In this document: one piece after another, positions 52,807 to 61,984 of the stretch
Layout: each line of letters opens with the position of its first letter
How positions within the stretch are numbered: position 1 is the stretch's first letter
Assembly: GCF_000390185.1 (NCBI RefSeq)
Contig: NZ_AQHR01000020.1
Location: 1 to 64,000 of the forward strand
Origin: Lunatimonas lonarensis
GTDB taxonomy: Bacteria; Bacteroidota; Bacteroidia; Cytophagales; Cyclobacteriaceae
DNA: 64,000 nucleotides
Direction of reading: 5' to 3'
Notes under the pieces: model-generated
Databases searched by the model: none
The model's input: only the letters and a program-made list of their open reading frames with translations
What the model was told of the DNA's origin: nothing
Position numbers and translations under genes: made by a program

Positions 52807-54736
52807 AGGTATAAATTTGATCTACAGGAGAAAAAATCACCGCCAAACCGTTCTGATTTAAGATGTTTTTTTCAAAAACAGTTTTAGAGTTTACTACCAT
52901 ATTTTCGATCCTCACGTTGGTACGGGTATTTAGGGATTTATCATCAGAATACACGGTTGCTTCATAGGTGGTGTTCTCATCAAGGAAATCAAGTTTTAAG
53001 GAAAGCTTGTATTCCTCGGTCCCGGCAATAGCACCCAGGAACCATTTATCTCCATTTTTACGGGCAATGGATACATACTTCCCTGGATAACCTTCAATGA
53101 TTTTGGTTTCATCCCAAACAGTTGGAACATCATCAAAAAATTGCAGGTCATCTATTTCAGGAATTGTCCCTTCCGCACCGCCGGCACCTCCTGTTCTGGA
53201 AGGTGCGCCTGTAGGCCTATCATACCAAAATAGAAACTGCCAAGGACTATAAATGCAAATTACCTTTGCCATTTGCGAAGCATGGGAACCCATTTTTTCA
53301 GTTACACGAGGGGCAAAATAACAATTGGTCTGATCGCCGGCACCAGCAATCATCCGTGTGAAAATGGTAGTGATAACACCATCATTTGGCGTGCTTTCCT
53401 CATCGCCCCGAATTCCTTCCTGGGTCATTAAATTAGGATAAGTTCGTGAGTAACCCGTAGGCCGGTATTCATCATGCACATCGACCATTAACTGGTGTTC
53501 GGCGGCTTTCTTTACAGCTTCATGAAGCCAACTTGTCCACTTTTGCGGACCTACATTAACAAATCCGTATTTCAAGCCTACCACACCCCACGATTTCAGC
53601 GAGGATAAAACGTCATCCAACTGTTTTTCCAGTGCCCTTCGGTTCACGTAAAGGATTATTCCTATCTCCTTATCTTTGGCATAGTCAATCACCTTTTGCA
53701 AATCAAGAGGCCCAGGCGAACGATTAGGATCAACGGTTACTGTCGTTGCATCTGACGCATCATCGTATTCGTTTCCATACCAACCGGCATCGAATTCAAC
53801 GAACTGTAAGTTGTGTTTTACGGCAAAATCGACACACGCTATTCCTCCCTGAGTAGTCAAGGTAACTTCCCGTATCACTTTCCCGGGTCTTATAAATGCA
53901 GTATCAGTGATCTTGTTTGCTTCGTTCAGGTTCAACAACAAGTAATTATTTTGTAAAATCTGCGCTGTATTTTTACCCGCCATCACATAACGCCATGGCG
54001 TGTTATAACCATCCTTGGGAACAACGACAGGGTATTGATTTTTATCGCCTTTTTCCAATGAAGCCACCAGGGTATTGGCTTTTGTTTCATCCTTTTCAAA
54101 TTTCATGCGGGCAAAATCCACCAAAGCAGCTTCACCAATTGCTGTAAAAACCGAATCCGAAAGCTCAGCCAGCAATGGCCGTTCTGCGATAATCGAAAGC
54201 GCTGAAAGCCTGTGCCTTTTTATTTCACTTTGGGCAGCAGCACTGACCCAAACGGTTGCATCAACCGGAAAGATAAATTCAGTTAATTCTTTATCAATTT
54301 GCAAATCCTCATTGCTGTTAATCTCATATCTAAAAGCCACGCCTTCGTTGTATGCACGAACCCGAAGTGCAAATTTTCCTTGCCAACCGTCACTGTTGAG
54401 GTGAACAATAATCTCATTGTAATGGTCGGTGTACATACTTTGTTCACCATAAATGGGTTTCCAGCTTATATTATTGGATGCCTTCTCTATTTTCAAAACC
54501 GTCACACCAGCAGGCAATAGCGTACCATCGTTTAATCTAAAACCTAACGCCGACTTTTCGATAAGTGATACGCCATTCCAGTTAACGGAGTATGCAAGGC
54601 CATCTTCTACATCGAGGTTAAACGTGTACATACCATCCGGACTGCTTAACTCGACCGTATCGAAACTGTATTTACAACTCGATATACAAAGTGCCAGGAT
54701 AAATACCCAACAGCTGCTATTTCTCGATTTCATCAT
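52787..54736 (-). CDS. GH97 glycoside hydrolase, lipoprotein
   Basis: I take the start MMKSRNSSCWVFILALCISSC near 54736, which yields a lipoprotein signal with SSC lipobox; upstream Met codons are open to 54808. The N-terminal beta-sandwich (ELSSPDGMYTFNLDVEDGLAY) is characteristic of GH97, the SusB family. It is followed by the TIM barrel (FVEFDAGWYGNEYDD, KDKEIGIILYVN) and a C-terminal beta domain. In the barrel the segment GLKYGFVN has Gly where retaining GH97 galactosidases carry the nucleophilic Asp. The Glu residues VDVHDEYRPTG and QEGIRGDEE are kept. This matches the inverting (alpha-glucosidase-like, GH97a) pattern. Calcium-binding Glu residues are plausible among these. Flanked by transposase debris and a remnant, it stands alone. 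Confidence 0.88.
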   Translation of the reverse strand: MMKSRNSSCWVFILALCISSCKYSFDTVELSSPDGMYTFNLDVEDGLAYSVNWNGVSLIEKSALGFRLNDGTLLPAGVTVLKIEKASNNISWKPIYGEQSMYTDHYNEIIVHLNSDGWQGKFALRVRAYNEGVAFRYEINSNEDLQIDKELTEFIFPVDATVWVSAAAQSEIKRHRLSALSIIAERPLLAELSDSVFTAIGEAALVDFARMKFEKDETKANTLVASLEKGDKNQYPVVVPKDGYNTPWRYVMAGKNTAQILQNNYLLLNLNEANKITDTAFIRPGKVIREVTLTTQGGIACVDFAVKHNLQFVEFDAGWYGNEYDDASDATTVTVDPNRSPGPLDLQKVIDYAKDKEIGIILYVNRRALEKQLDDVLSSLKSWGVVGLKYGFVNVGPQKWTSWLHEAVKKAAEHQLMVDVHDEYRPTGYSRTYPNLMTQEGIRGDEESTPNDGVITTIFTRMIAGAGDQTNCYFAPRVTEKMGSHASQMAKVICIYSPWQFLFWYDRPTGAPSRTGGAGGAEGTIPEIDDLQFFDDVPTVWDETKIIEGYPGKYVSIARKNGDKWFLGAIAGTEEYKLSLKLDFLDENTTYEATVYSDDKSLNTRTNVRIENMVVNSKTVFEKNILNQNGLAVIFSPVDQIYTFNRKHL

Positions 54737-55256
54737 GATTTCCATTTTTTTTTCGCAAGGCATCGAATTGTCCCGCATGCGTTGCAAGCAACTAGTTGGA
54801 AACACCAATTCTTTTACCCAACCGATTCGCTTTAATCGTCACTACGCTTTCTATCTCCCAGTTGTCGCTAAAATAACGCATTTTCTATTCTCAATCGCCT
54901 CCATTTTGTCAAATCCTTGTCCATTTTTCGGGGCAATCAAAAGACTTTTCACCCTTGGTTGAAAAGCATAGGCTGGATTCCGATGGTTCCCGTCCGTGTC
55001 CATCTCCCCTACTAGGAAGCCCGGATGGAATTCGTCAGGACCTTCCGGGAGTTCCTGCCCTTGAAGAAAGTTCTGGGAACCTTCGCGGAGTTTTGGCTCG
55101 ACGACCTGTGTTTTACCCAAATTTGTTGCTTATTTGTTGCCAATAATTATCGTATATTTATGATTAACTCAGACCACCAACGACATCGAATCATCAATTA
55201 GTATAACAAGTTATTTTGATAAAATTATAATCTAATAAAATATTTAATAATAATTC
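54737..55256. other. Intergenic region upstream of GH97 and the SBF transporter
   Basis: Divergent promoters should lie here. The last 120 bp before 55257 are very AT-rich (TAATAAAATATTTAATAATA), as expected for the transporter promoter. I see no gene in the middle; short frames there have no support. Confidence 0.45.
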
Positions 55257-56345
55257 TTGAAAGATAAATTTTACAAGTATTCCTTAGGGTTATCAATAAT
55301 CCTAATGGTGATCTTTTTATTCCATTTGATAAAAGGAAATATTGAAAATGGAGACCCATTTTTGATCTTTTCCTTATTGGCTCTATCATTCGGAGTAAAG
55401 GGCCATAAGGTGTTACGTGGCCTTTCGTTTACCCTGTTAATATTGGCGGTAGCATCAGCTGCGCTTTTTTATCCGGATGTTTTCCTGCAATTGGGAAGTT
55501 TTGAGACCGCCGAGTTGATCACTCCGTTGATTCAGCTGATTATGTTTGGCATGGGAACATCCATGGGCGTAAAAGATTTCATAGCTTTGGCAAGATCACC
55601 CAAAGCGGTGATCATTGGCGTTGGATGCCAATTTACCCTCATGCCTGGGTTGGCTTTTCTGATTGTGTCTCTTGCTGGGTTTCCAGAAGAGATTGCCGCA
55701 GGAATCATTCTACTCGGCTGTGCCCCGACCTCGGTAGCATCTCCCGTCATGTGTTACCTGGCAAAGGCCAACGTTGCATTGACCATAACGATTGTTTCCA
55801 TCACCACCCTTATTGCACCATTTATTATCCCTTTTTTGATGAAATTCTTGGCAGCGGGCTTTATTGAGATCGATACCATGGCCATGATGTGGAATATCAT
55901 ACAAATTGTGTTGATCCCTATTGGTGCAGGCCTACTTTTTAATAAATTTCTTGCAGGAAAATCGGATTGGTTGGACAAAGCGATGCCCTATGTATCCATG
56001 GCCGGGATTGTGGTGATTGTAGCCATCATAATCGCGGCTGGGCAGAAAAGTTTGATAAACATGGGATTAATGCTTTTGGCCGCTGTCCTAGTGCACAATG
56101 TGTTGGGGTACTTTACCGGGTACTGGACGGCCAAATTTTTCAAATTGGAGAAACAAGATTGCCGCACCATTGCCATCACAACGGGGATGCAAAACGCAGG
56201 TTTGGTTTCCGGTATCGCCAAAACCATGGGTAAGATCGCCACCGTTGGACTCGCATCGGCTGTGTGTGGTCCCTTAATGGGCTTTACCTCCTCGCTCCTA
56301 GCCTCCTACTGGAACGCCGCTAAGCAAAATGATCGTTTGCCTTAG
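55257..56345 (+). CDS. Bile acid:sodium symporter (SBF/BASS) family transporter
   Basis: A 362-residue membrane protein with about ten hydrophobic segments. Family hallmarks are FGMGTSMGVKDF, GVGCQFTLMPGLAFL, the crossover segment LGCAPTSVASPVMCYLAKANVAL, and TTGMQNAGLVSGIA (second crossover). The protein imports an organic anion with sodium; the substrate cannot be read from the sequence. The start is TTG at 55257 following AT-rich sequence. It converges on the M81 operon with 41 bp between stops and may feed that catabolic pathway. Confidence 0.9.
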   Translation: MKDKFYKYSLGLSIILMVIFLFHLIKGNIENGDPFLIFSLLALSFGVKGHKVLRGLSFTLLILAVASAALFYPDVFLQLGSFETAELITPLIQLIMFGMGTSMGVKDFIALARSPKAVIIGVGCQFTLMPGLAFLIVSLAGFPEEIAAGIILLGCAPTSVASPVMCYLAKANVALTITIVSITTLIAPFIIPFLMKFLAAGFIEIDTMAMMWNIIQIVLIPIGAGLLFNKFLAGKSDWLDKAMPYVSMAGIVVIVAIIIAAGQKSLINMGLMLLAAVLVHNVLGYFTGYWTAKFFKLEKQDCRTIAITTGMQNAGLVSGIAKTMGKIATVGLASAVCGPLMGFTSSLLASYWNAAKQNDRLP

Positions 56346-56386
56346 AGAAGCCCAAGGAAACACTGGTTAGCGCGATCGTAACGGAT

Positions 56387-57865
56387 TCAGCTAATTTGCT
56401 CAAACGGAAACAACGGTTTTCTTCGTTTGGTAAAGCATAAGCTGGCTACATCAGCGGTCGTTATGCCGGGCGTATTTACACGAATCAGGTCCTTACAAAC
56501 GGTCATATAGGCTGCCAACGGTGCATGTACTCCCTTGGCCACAATCAACTGGTAACTGCAGGGATCCAACCCAAAAGAAAGCAACTGCTGTAAACTAAAG
56601 GGAACGATCCTCCTGGATGTCAGCATAATGGTGTTGTTTTTATTCGTATGAACAATAGCTGTCAATCCCATGTCAAACGACACCTGCCCTCCGTGCCTAG
56701 GTGCAAATTCGGAAAATTTTCCGTCAACCATAGCACGCAACTCCGCGGTAACAGAAACAGGATTTCCATGAAGCCGATCGGTCTTCCCGCCAATTTGAAC
56801 GGACAGGCTGTCACCTGCACAGACTTGGCTAAACAGATCCACCACTTCCGGATCGTAGATGCACATAAATCCTTTTCCAAAATCACATTCTTCCAAAAAA
56901 TCCAAGAGGAACGTGCTATCGCCGGGCGAGCCTCCACCAACATTATCTCCCATATCCAGTAACAGGAGTGGCTTGTCGGCTTTGGACACCAAGACCGGCA
57001 ACTCCCGTAACCCGATCTTTTTACCTGAAAACACGCCATGATGGGTTTCCAAATAGGATTTAAGCCTGCCCGCCAACCTAGCAGCTTGGGGGGTATCATC
57101 ATCTGTCACAACGATAATGCTGCTTCCCATTTCATACACATCAGCATATGGAAAGCCCAGTACAATACTTACCGCTAAAACCCTGGGCTGAGTGGCAATT
57201 TCTTCCGCCAAACGATACAGGCTCAAGCAGGGCTCGGAACCTGTATGTTGCATTTCAATGCTAATTGCCACTTGGGTTTGCACCGCCACCATAACCGGCC
57301 TGTGTTCCCCTCGTAACATGCCAAGTAAAAGGAGAGCTGCGTCCCTGCCCGTTTGCCGTTGATCGATATGGGGGTTTGTCTTATAGGCAATCAAAGCATT
57401 TACTGCTGCGGCCATTTCGTCACTCAAATTACAATGGGGATCAATTGTGCCCACTATTGGCACATTTTCACCCACTAACTCTCTGACTAGGCGCAGCCAT
57501 TTTCCATCAAAATCCGGATAATCCTCACTTACCGCAGCCCCATGAGGCAACACCATAAGCCCATCCAAGTGGCCGGCTTTCACTAAATAGTCCTCCAAAT
57601 TCCGGAGCAATTTGCCGGAGGCTCTGGTGGATATTTTCCCGCCTGGCGTGGCTTCTGCATAAAAAATGGGGATTAGGTCGACATCCGCTTCCTTGGAAAG
57701 CACCTCTACCACTCCTCCGATCTCGTGGTAGGCGTTGCGGTACTCCTCAATGATGTGATTTCCCGTTAATAGATGTCCTCCTTCGAAATCCTCCCACTCC
57801 GTAGAATTACCCAAAAAGGTGTTCGATTCATGGTATATACCTACAATTCCGATTTGAAATGTCAT
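56387..57865 (-). CDS. M81 family metallopeptidase (MlrC-like)
   Basis: A 492-residue protein of the microcystinase-C-like family. The start FQIGIVGIYHESNTFL has the family's H-x-S-N-T pattern. LPHGAAVSEDYPDFDG and GTIDPHCNLSDEM supply the probable zinc ligands (Asp, His), and KTNPHIDQRQTGRDAA is a further signature. The C-terminal domain begins near residue 295 with LLLDMGDNVGGGSPGD. MlrC degrades linear microcystin peptides; relatives act on unknown peptides or amino-acid derivatives. It is the last gene of a five-gene minus-strand set (57 bp after the RraA gene). Confidence 0.88.
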   Translation of the reverse strand: MTFQIGIVGIYHESNTFLGNSTEWEDFEGGHLLTGNHIIEEYRNAYHEIGGVVEVLSKEADVDLIPIFYAEATPGGKISTRASGKLLRNLEDYLVKAGHLDGLMVLPHGAAVSEDYPDFDGKWLRLVRELVGENVPIVGTIDPHCNLSDEMAAAVNALIAYKTNPHIDQRQTGRDAALLLLGMLRGEHRPVMVAVQTQVAISIEMQHTGSEPCLSLYRLAEEIATQPRVLAVSIVLGFPYADVYEMGSSIIVVTDDDTPQAARLAGRLKSYLETHHGVFSGKKIGLRELPVLVSKADKPLLLLDMGDNVGGGSPGDSTFLLDFLEECDFGKGFMCIYDPEVVDLFSQVCAGDSLSVQIGGKTDRLHGNPVSVTAELRAMVDGKFSEFAPRHGGQVSFDMGLTAIVHTNKNNTIMLTSRRIVPFSLQQLLSFGLDPCSYQLIVAKGVHAPLAAYMTVCKDLIRVNTPGITTADVASLCFTKRRKPLFPFEQIS

Positions 57866-57922
57866 GTGTTTTCATTCTCCTTTGACGAATAAAAAGGTCC
57901 AGTTTTTTTCAAAGGGATGCAC

Positions 57923-58573
57923 CTACAGGACACCGTATTTCTTGTATACGTCCCCCGCCTTTGCACCCATTTTGATTTCATCCCGGCTTATATTTTCTGC
58001 ATTCACTTTTTCCATCGCCCTACGGATGACTTCCTGCTCGATTTCCTGTGGTACGACCACGATACCGTCTTCATCGCAAAAAACCAGGTCACCCGGGGAA
58101 ACCACTACCGTTCCAATCTCCACAGGCACATCAACGTTGATCACCATCTGCCGGTTTTTGCTGTCATAGATGTTGGTTCCCCTAGCCCTCACAGGAAAGC
58201 CCAAGTCTCTCATTTTGGCCAGATCCCTTATCTGACCGTCCACGATGGCACCTACACATCCTCTGTTACGCGCGGCGGTAGACAGGAGCTCCCCCCAAAT
58301 ACCCGACCGCTGGGAGCCACCTGCAGCTGCAATCAATACGTCCCCGGGCATACAGGAGTCCACCGCCTGTAGCTCCAATTCATACGGGGCGGGATCCTCG
58401 TGAAAGATGTCCGCCCAAAGCGTGGTCTTGCACCTGCCGACGATTTTTTCGGGCATCGTAGTAATCGGAAAATGGACATTGGGGGATTGATTTCTATAGC
58501 CAAGGCTGTCAAGTGCATCCGAAATCACGGCAGCATATAATCGGGTAGAGATTTCTTCAATAGTATAAGTCAT
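57923..58573 (-). CDS. RraA-like family protein (4-hydroxy-4-methyl-2-oxoglutarate aldolase fold)
   Basis: A 216-residue cytoplasmic protein. GDVLIAAAGGSQRSGIWGELLSTAA (about 92-115) and GAIVDGQIRDLAKM carry the family's D/E and R-D residues that bind Mg and the pyruvate part of substrates. DEDGIVVVP is the C-terminal signature. In a catabolic operon such proteins are usually HMG/CHA-type aldolases or oxaloacetate decarboxylases, not RNase E inhibitors. The motif GxxxRD with a downstream Asp supports retro-aldol function by family knowledge. Confidence 0.88.
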   Translation of the reverse strand: MTYTIEEISTRLYAAVISDALDSLGYRNQSPNVHFPITTMPEKIVGRCKTTLWADIFHEDPAPYELELQAVDSCMPGDVLIAAAGGSQRSGIWGELLSTAARNRGCVGAIVDGQIRDLAKMRDLGFPVRARGTNIYDSKNRQMVINVDVPVEIGTVVVSPGDLVFCDEDGIVVVPQEIEQEVIRRAMEKVNAENISRDEIKMGAKAGDVYKKYGVL

Positions 58574-58666
58574 GCAGTGATTTTTGTTTTTAGTATACGT
58601 ACCGGTCAGACGGCTTAAAACCGTCGGGGCAGCACGAAATTTTTATTTTAAATGTGCAATGCTTTC

Positions 58667-60007
58667 CTATTTAAACCTATCCGGAATGATAAATTCATAG
58701 CCCTTTGGCGGCCAGGGGCCTATGCTTTGTCCAGTGGGTCTCGGTGCCGTAGGTCGGATAGGTTCGTGGCCCTGTACCGAGTACTTGATGGCCAGGTGAG
58801 GTGTATCCCTTGCCTTTCCGTCGTCCATTACCAGCGATCGGATGGCTGCGTCCATAATGCCACTCGTCAGCAAGGTTCTCTCTACGGGAGCAGTAGGGCT
58901 GCCCGTCAGGAAAAACTTCTGAATATTCAGTGTCAGGTAACTGAAATGGGAATAGCTCATACTATGATCCAACACAAACTCGGTGGCTACAGTCTTGCCA
59001 TCTTCCAAAGCTGCATAACCCCAACCGGAATTCACATACCCAGTAAGCATCATAATGGCCCCTTTTGTCCCATCCTTGTAGCGAATGATCACGGCATGGG
59101 GATCTTTTTCGAGTTCCCGCATATTTCCCTCATGCTTATCCCGAATCGCATTGCATCCCGCTTCTATCAATTCAAGGGATATCTCGCCCGAATCCACCGC
59201 ATGCCACACTTCGGAACCACGTATACCTCGTACACTTGCTACTCCGGTCTCTCCTCCCGTTCTACGCTCAACCATGCATTGCAATATTTCTGCTACATGA
59301 AATCCATAGGCATCCAAGGAAGCATACCCAATGGCAACCGCCTCCGTAATCCTCGCTCCCAATGGATGCTCTAGGGCCGGATCCCTCCAGGCGAAGGGCA
59401 ACGAAGAACCAGCCATCATCGGAACGTTCAATTCCCGGCCACGGTCGTATATCCACTTGCTATCCAGCCAGCTGTATGCCAGGTGCTTGTCGGTAAATAA
59501 AGGCACCGAGCGATTGGACGCATCAAAGACACGAAATATCTGCTCAAGGTAGTTCATCCGCGGGTACATCTTCACACCTAGTCGGCTATTCGGGTACTCT
59601 CCATGTTCCCCAATGTAAATCACCGCATCCACCGCCAAGGTATTCCCCTCGAGGGTTAACGCTTCGGCAATGGTAGGGTAAACGGTCGCCCCGTTCATCT
59701 CAGAGATGCGGACGCCGGTGTCGTTTTCTCCTATCTGATCAATCCAAACCGAAACAATCTGAATCTCCGGAGTAACCATCCCCTCATCCGTCGGAATTCC
59801 CGCAAAAATCTTGGTGGCAATTACGTCGGCATGCGCACTATTTCGATAAATATTGGCGATTAGCGCGATCTTTTTCTTGGCCTGAGTTGGTTGTATCTTG
59901 GGTTCGAGGACTGAAGCAAACCCTCCCCCCGATAAAGCCAAAAAGGATGTTCCGAGTGCAGACTTTTTGATGAAATTTCTTCGTTGGTTTTGATTGGGTT
60001 TTTGCAT
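58667..60007 (-). CDS. Tat-exported conserved protein with Rossmann-like N-terminus
   Basis: A 446-residue protein with a twin-arginine signal (RRNFIKKSALGTSFLALSGGG), so it is exported folded. The mature N-terminus (KKIALIANIYRNSAHADVIATKI) and DAVIYIGEHGEYP resemble the NAD-fold of Gfo/Idh/MocA oxidoreductases, but a clear GxGxxG is missing. No family name is certain. The middle has VPMMAGSSLPFAWR and VASVRGIRGSEVWH. It lies between RraA and GGT genes with gaps under 100 bp, so it belongs to the same operon. Confidence 0.6.
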   Translation of the reverse strand: MQKPNQNQRRNFIKKSALGTSFLALSGGGFASVLEPKIQPTQAKKKIALIANIYRNSAHADVIATKIFAGIPTDEGMVTPEIQIVSVWIDQIGENDTGVRISEMNGATVYPTIAEALTLEGNTLAVDAVIYIGEHGEYPNSRLGVKMYPRMNYLEQIFRVFDASNRSVPLFTDKHLAYSWLDSKWIYDRGRELNVPMMAGSSLPFAWRDPALEHPLGARITEAVAIGYASLDAYGFHVAEILQCMVERRTGGETGVASVRGIRGSEVWHAVDSGEISLELIEAGCNAIRDKHEGNMRELEKDPHAVIIRYKDGTKGAIMMLTGYVNSGWGYAALEDGKTVATEFVLDHSMSYSHFSYLTLNIQKFFLTGSPTAPVERTLLTSGIMDAAIRSLVMDDGKARDTPHLAIKYSVQGHEPIRPTAPRPTGQSIGPWPPKGYEFIIPDRFK

Positions 60008-60096
60008 AATAAAGGTGTCGTTATTTAGTGGTCATTCATTGCCGTGAACGCAAAGCGATCCTTGGTTTTCCTGTATTATCCAGTCTACTGATAGAC

Positions 60097-61890
60097 CTAC
60101 CAGCCCACCGCATACCCATTTCTTCTGGGATCCGCACCTCCCATCAACCATCCCGTAACCGGATCTAGGGTGATTCCCTGAGCGCCACCTACGGTCATCG
60201 ACCAAGGGCCCAAACTGGTATCCAATTGAAAGCCCATTCTCTGAAGGTCTTCCAGCACTTGCTCCCCCATACGCGTCTCAACGATCGCTTCAGTGGCCGG
60301 AACCGAACCAAGCTCGTCCTTCCACCGAAAACGTGGTGCGCTGATGGCATCTTGGATATTCATACCAAAGTCAATATGGTTCATGGCGACCTGTGGCACC
60401 GATTGCAGGATGCCGAAACTTCCCGGTGATCCGACGATCAACATGGGTCTTCCATCCTTGTGAAACTGCATCATTCCTCCCACGCACCATCCAACAGCTT
60501 TACCCGGTGCTACACTGTTGGCCAATCCCGGTTCCTTAGACATCCAATCCAACGCACTGTTAAAGATCAGACCCGTCTTTCCTGCGACGTAACCTGAACC
60601 AAAACCACCGCCGTGGGTCTGAATGATTACCGCTGCATTGCCCCATTGATCCACCACCGACAAACTGGTGGTTGCGTATTGATAGGAGGCAGAAATTTCC
60701 CTATCAACCGCCGCTCCCGATATCTTCTCCTCGGAGGCTATTTCCGCAGCTTTCATTCTTTCCTTCAGGCGCTGCCGAACCAAATCGCGTTGTTTGTTCA
60801 GGTAGGCATCCGACAAAAGAAAAGCCACCGGCACATCCACGAAATCCGGATCTCCAATGTACCGGTCTGTATCCAGCCGGCATAGAAAGATTGTTTCCAA
60901 TAGATGCGCAAGGTACTCACTGCTGTTATGCCCCATTCGCTGCACGTCAAAACCTTCCATAATCTTCAGCGTCTGTAGCTGTTGGATTCCCATCCCCGGA
61001 GGCGGGTTGTTATACACGGTATAACCCTTATAGGTAATGCGGATAGGATCTACCCAGTTGACCTTTTCTGGAACCTTTGCGAGGTCCTTTGCCGTCAAAA
61101 AGCCCCCATCCGCCAAGAAGGCAGTTTCAATCTCCTCTGCCAGCTCGCCTTTGTAAAAGAAGTCAGCACCTTTTTCGGCAATCTGCCGCATGGTTTTCGC
61201 CAGTGGGTTATTGGTGAAAAAATCCCCTATTTGATAGGTCGACCGATCATCCTTCAACAATATATTCACCGATTCCGGATGAGGGAGAACGCGTTGCAGC
61301 GTTCCCTCCCACATTGCCTGGTCGAATTCCGTGATAGGAACCCCCTCTTCGAGGTATTTTATGGCCGGGGCAAATACCTCATGCAAGGTCATGCTTCCAT
61401 AATCCTTCAATGCCCGATCCCAACCTGCCAAGTTTCCGGGAACCGCCACGATCTTTGGCCCCACCGTTTCAAGTGCACCATGTCCAGCACCGTCTTCCGC
61501 CATGGTCACCTCGCGAAGCTTGTCCGGGTCAAAGCTTTCCGGGACCCACCCCCCGAACACCAAGGAGCGGGTTCTATTTTCCTTCGCATCATAGTACAAC
61601 AAATAACCAACACCCGCCACCCCTGACATATAAGGTTCAACAGCATTCAGGGCGGCAGCAGCGGCCACGATGGCGTCAATGGCGTTGCCCCCGTTGATCA
61701 ACATTTCCTGGCCGGCCAAGCTGACAAGTGGGTTGGCAGTTGCAACCATTCCCCGCTTACCGATCGCGGCCGGGCGTAGGTTTTCCTTGGCAACCTGTGC
61801 GTTTAGTTCAGAAATAAGTAAAAAACCCATCACTAGTAGGAACAAACGAAAAATACGCTTAGTGGATAGGGGCATATTAGTTTGGTTCAT
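60097..61890 (-). CDS. ggt: Gamma-glutamyltransferase (Ntn-hydrolase), exported
   Basis: A 597-residue proenzyme with a signal peptide (FRLFLLVMGFLLISELNA). It should cleave itself before Thr407 in QYATTSLSVVD to form large and small subunits; that Thr is the catalytic nucleophile. Other features: NGGNAIDAIVAAAAALNAVEP near 66-86, PGMGIQQLQTLKIM, GSPGSFGI-type glycine loop near the C-terminus. It transfers or hydrolyses gamma-glutamyl groups in the periplasm. In the operon it is 94 bp downstream of the large sugar-active protein. Confidence 0.9.
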   Translation of the reverse strand: MNQTNMPLSTKRIFRLFLLVMGFLLISELNAQVAKENLRPAAIGKRGMVATANPLVSLAGQEMLINGGNAIDAIVAAAAALNAVEPYMSGVAGVGYLLYYDAKENRTRSLVFGGWVPESFDPDKLREVTMAEDGAGHGALETVGPKIVAVPGNLAGWDRALKDYGSMTLHEVFAPAIKYLEEGVPITEFDQAMWEGTLQRVLPHPESVNILLKDDRSTYQIGDFFTNNPLAKTMRQIAEKGADFFYKGELAEEIETAFLADGGFLTAKDLAKVPEKVNWVDPIRITYKGYTVYNNPPPGMGIQQLQTLKIMEGFDVQRMGHNSSEYLAHLLETIFLCRLDTDRYIGDPDFVDVPVAFLLSDAYLNKQRDLVRQRLKERMKAAEIASEEKISGAAVDREISASYQYATTSLSVVDQWGNAAVIIQTHGGGFGSGYVAGKTGLIFNSALDWMSKEPGLANSVAPGKAVGWCVGGMMQFHKDGRPMLIVGSPGSFGILQSVPQVAMNHIDFGMNIQDAISAPRFRWKDELGSVPATEAIVETRMGEQVLEDLQRMGFQLDTSLGPWSMTVGGAQGITLDPVTGWLMGGADPRRNGYAVGW

Positions 61891-61984
61891 AGCATCATTG
61901 TCAAATACATCTTTCCCAAATCTGATCCGACACCTTTAAATTTTTGGATCAGCCTGTGTGCCAATTTAACAATTTCCAAACGGT

